Assembly: GCF_003627815.1 (NCBI RefSeq)
Contig: NZ_CP032698.1
Coordinates: forward strand, 4,960,001 to 5,024,000
DNA length: 64,000 nt
Direction of reading: 5' to 3'
DNA from: Streptomyces hundungensis
GTDB lineage: Bacteria; Actinomycetota; Actinomycetes; Streptomycetales; Streptomycetaceae
Shown piece after piece: positions 62,648 through 64,000 of this stretch. The notes below the pieces were generated by a model that had not been told where the DNA came from, did no database searches, and saw nothing but the letters and a program-made list of their open reading frames with translations. The translations under genes were made by a program, and so were the position numbers. Position 1 is the first letter of the stretch. Each line of letters begins with the position of its first letter.

Positions 62648-63330
62648 GCCGCCTCCTTCAGGGCCGCGCACGGCTCGATCGGGCGGCGTGCGCACAGGCG
62701 GGTACGGGTCGACTGGACGACTCGATCGAGAGGCTCGCAGTGCTGGTGAGCACCCGACCGTTCACGATGAACGCCCGACTGTTCACGGTGAACGCCCGAC
62801 TGTTCACGGTGTTCACGAGGGTGTTCATCCGACTGTTCACGGGTCGGGTCGGCCGACTGCCGGGCGTGAGCGAGCCGGGCCAGCAACAGCCAGTCGACCC
62901 GATCGAAGACGCTGGTAGTCGAGTCGCTGAACACCGTGAACGCGTCCGTGAACGGCGGGGTGTTCACGGACGGGCGGGAGCCGACCAGTCGGGGTGTGAC
63001 GAGGGTCGTCACACAGGTCAGAGCCTCGCGGTCGGCGGCAGCGAGTCGAGTCGGGGGTTGCGTCGGGTCGGTCGACCAGAGCAGCAACAGGGCGAGCGAG
63101 AGCGGGAGCCGGTCGGCCTTGCGGGTGTTGCACGGTCGGCAGGCCAACACCAGGTTGCGGGCCGACCAGGTGCGCAACAGGGAGAGCGGGGCGACGTGAT
63201 CGAGAGTGGCCTCCCGCAGACTCGCGAACGAGCGACGACAGTACGTACACCGCATCCCGTCGCGAGCCGCGAGCTGCGCCTTACGACCTCGTCGGCGTGC
63301 GGAGTTCAGGCGGGTTCCCTGACGAGTCAC
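62644..63330 (-). CDS. HNH endonuclease
   Basis: 228 residues. GMRCTYCRRSF...ATLDHVAPLS...NLVLACRPCNTRKADRL is an HNH fold with zinc pairs C28/C31 and C64/C67, catalytic D44-H45 and N68. After this ~75-residue domain is a long, repetitive tail (REQSGVHREQSGVHRERSGA) encoded by the 62,755-62,850 repeats. It could be a packaging or homing nuclease of the element. GTG 63330 overlaps the upstream gene's stop; the C-terminus overlaps the ATPase start. Confidence 0.82.
   Translation of the reverse strand: MTRQGTRLNSARRRGRKAQLAARDGMRCTYCRRSFASLREATLDHVAPLSLLRTWSARNLVLACRPCNTRKADRLPLSLALLLLWSTDPTQPPTRLAAADREALTCVTTLVTPRLVGSRPSVNTPPFTDAFTVFSDSTTSVFDRVDWLLLARLAHARQSADPTREQSDEHPREHREQSGVHREQSGVHRERSGAHQHCEPLDRVVQSTRTRLCARRPIEPCAALKEAA
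62755..62850. repeat. Iteron-like 21-bp repeats with TTCAC/GTGAA dyads
   Basis: Four to five units of CGACTGTTCACGGTGAACGCC (62755, 62776, 62797 and 62830, variants) each with a GTTCACGGTGAAC dyad. Further GTGAAC/GTTCAC copies occur at 62,929-62,970. They lie within the 3' part of the HNH gene, so they are both coding and possible protein-binding sites. Confidence 0.75.
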
Positions 63331-63986
63331 GCCGCCACCGCCATGTCTGAGGCGGTCAGGGCTCGCAGCGCGGACGCGCACGCACCCAGCACGGGCAGGA
63401 CCCGGTAGCGCGGTACATCCAGGCGCCGGGCCACGTCCGTGATGTTCAGCCCCTGGCCCACGTGCAGCAGCAGGGCCCGGCGGCTCACCTCATCCATCCG
63501 CAGCAGGGCCGCGCGCTGAGCGGCGCTCATCCGTGCCAGCTCCTCGCGCTCCCACCGGGGAAGCGACTCCTCCGCCACCGGGTCCGCCGACAACTCGGGG
63601 TTGTCGATCTGGATCAGCAGTAGGGCCGTTTCCACGAGCCGGTTGGCCGTCGGGTAGCTGCATCCCATGTGTTCGGCCAGCCGCCGCATGGGCATGTCTT
63701 CCAGACGCAGCAGCAGGGCCGAGCGCTCGCGCTCCGGAAGCCTGGCCATCATGGCGTCCAGGTAGGCGGGCAGCGTCGTACGCGCGCACCCGCTCGGCAG
63801 CACGGGGCACAGCACGTTGCAGGTCACCGGGTCCGTCCAGTCCACGGGCTTCTCCGAGGTGGACCCACGGCGGAAGTACTGGTGAACCTCCGTCTTGACC
63901 CGTCCGAACAGGAAGATCCGGCGCTCATCCTCGCTTAGGTTCTCGGCCGCCATAAGCGGCTTGGTGGTCTCCCTGGCCACGGCCAC
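63327..63986 (-). CDS. HTH protein, sigma-region-4-like, possibly cut by the window edge
   Basis: 219 residues from GTG 63986 (MAVARETTKPLMAAENLSEDERR). The frame is open to the right edge, so the true start may lie outside. Two helix-turn-helix segments are seen: LPERERSALLLRLEDMPMRRLAEHMGCSYPTANRLVETALLL, like sigma region 4, and NITDVARRLDVPRYRVLPVLGACASALRAL. There is a Cys-rich stretch, DPVTCNVLCPVLPSGCAR. No full sigma factor region 2 is evident. Its stop overlaps the HNH start. A regulator of the element is likely. Confidence 0.6.
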   Translation of the reverse strand: MAVARETTKPLMAAENLSEDERRIFLFGRVKTEVHQYFRRGSTSEKPVDWTDPVTCNVLCPVLPSGCARTTLPAYLDAMMARLPERERSALLLRLEDMPMRRLAEHMGCSYPTANRLVETALLLIQIDNPELSADPVAEESLPRWEREELARMSAAQRAALLRMDEVSRRALLLHVGQGLNITDVARRLDVPRYRVLPVLGACASALRALTASDMAVAA

Positions 63987-64000
63987 CCATACGTCCTGCG

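Larger units (their letters stand above)
58804..64000. mobile_element. Integrated genetic element, left part (right end not in window)
   Basis: Bounded on the left by the pmt fragment. All genes are minus strand: integrase, excisionase-like HTH, P-loop ATPase, HNH nuclease and HTH protein. No phage structural genes or FtsK/TraB-type transfer gene are visible in the window, so it could be a satellite, an AICE or the edge of a prophage. Start is approximate; the attachment core is not defined. Confidence 0.7.

Noticed and set aside
62755..62850. CRISPR array
   Set aside because: Units are contiguous with no spacers and lie inside a gene.

Overview
The window is very GC-rich, with the third-position GC bias of an actinobacterium. 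The gene order, SsgA-like, DUF6227 and CbiM/CbiQ/CbiO families, frequent GTG starts and 4-bp ATGA/GTGA gene overlaps point to a Streptomyces chromosome. From about 1 to 58,800 it is mostly core chromosome. From about 58,800 to the right edge it is an integrated mobile element whose far end lies outside the window.

Layout. 1-3,340: fructose PTS operon (fruR end, fruK, fruA) closed by a hairpin. 3,430-9,970: small membrane protein, DUF6227, L,D-transpeptidase, a P1-family peptidase broken near its C-terminus by a 1-base frameshift, LtrA and DUF1838 genes. 10,221-20,389: an accessory anaerobic/nitrogen redox block: nitrate/nitrite MFS carrier, pyruvate formate-lyase and its activase behind a Rex/Crp-like palindrome, then a membrane subunit, a Nas/Nap-type molybdopterin oxidoreductase, a four-cluster Fe-S protein, a Tat-type Rieske protein and a membrane protein with a collagen-like repeat. 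20,442-30,194: mscL, CpaB-like protein, mtnP, FmdB, MFS, K+/H+ antiporter, penicillin-acylase family enzyme, 5-FTHF cyclo-ligase. 30,287-35,510: galU-moeA-moaC-mog-GNAT and a division-type membrane protein; moeA, moaC and mog make the cofactor that the oxidoreductase needs. 35,586: tRNA-Ala(CGC). 35,776-41,580: GNAT, exonuclease III, and a MerR gene divergent from a tightly coupled Baeyer-Villiger monooxygenase / hydrolase / SDR operon. 42,012-48,613: tricorn-like protease, and a TetR regulator with a perfect operator upstream of an MMPL exporter. 48,794-52,328: SsgA-like protein and a CbiM(N)QO nickel/cobalt transporter preceded by a Nur-type box. 52,505-53,361: a complete IS5-family element inserted in a dispersed repeat. 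53,555-58,578: serine hydrolase, SDR, FAD monooxygenase and penicillin-binding protein.

Mobile element. The left junction appears to cut the 3' end of a protein O-mannosyltransferase (pmt) gene, whose last ~30 codons remain at 58,713-58,803. Inward, all on the minus strand, come a tyrosine integrase, an excisionase-like HTH protein, a P-loop ATPase resembling satellite/phage replication helicases, an HNH endonuclease and a sigma-like HTH protein. Intergenic spaces here carry an unusual family of repeats with unit-specific inverted-repeat arms and a shared core, and the 3' part of the HNH gene holds iteron-like repeats. These are the best candidates for something undescribed.

Three loci (7,441-7,890; 41,581-42,040; 52,352-53,520) carry the same composite repeat: a GCGCAGTTCC array, a conserved GTCCGGCGATTGAGGACGAG block and CTGGGGC/GCCCCAG hairpins.
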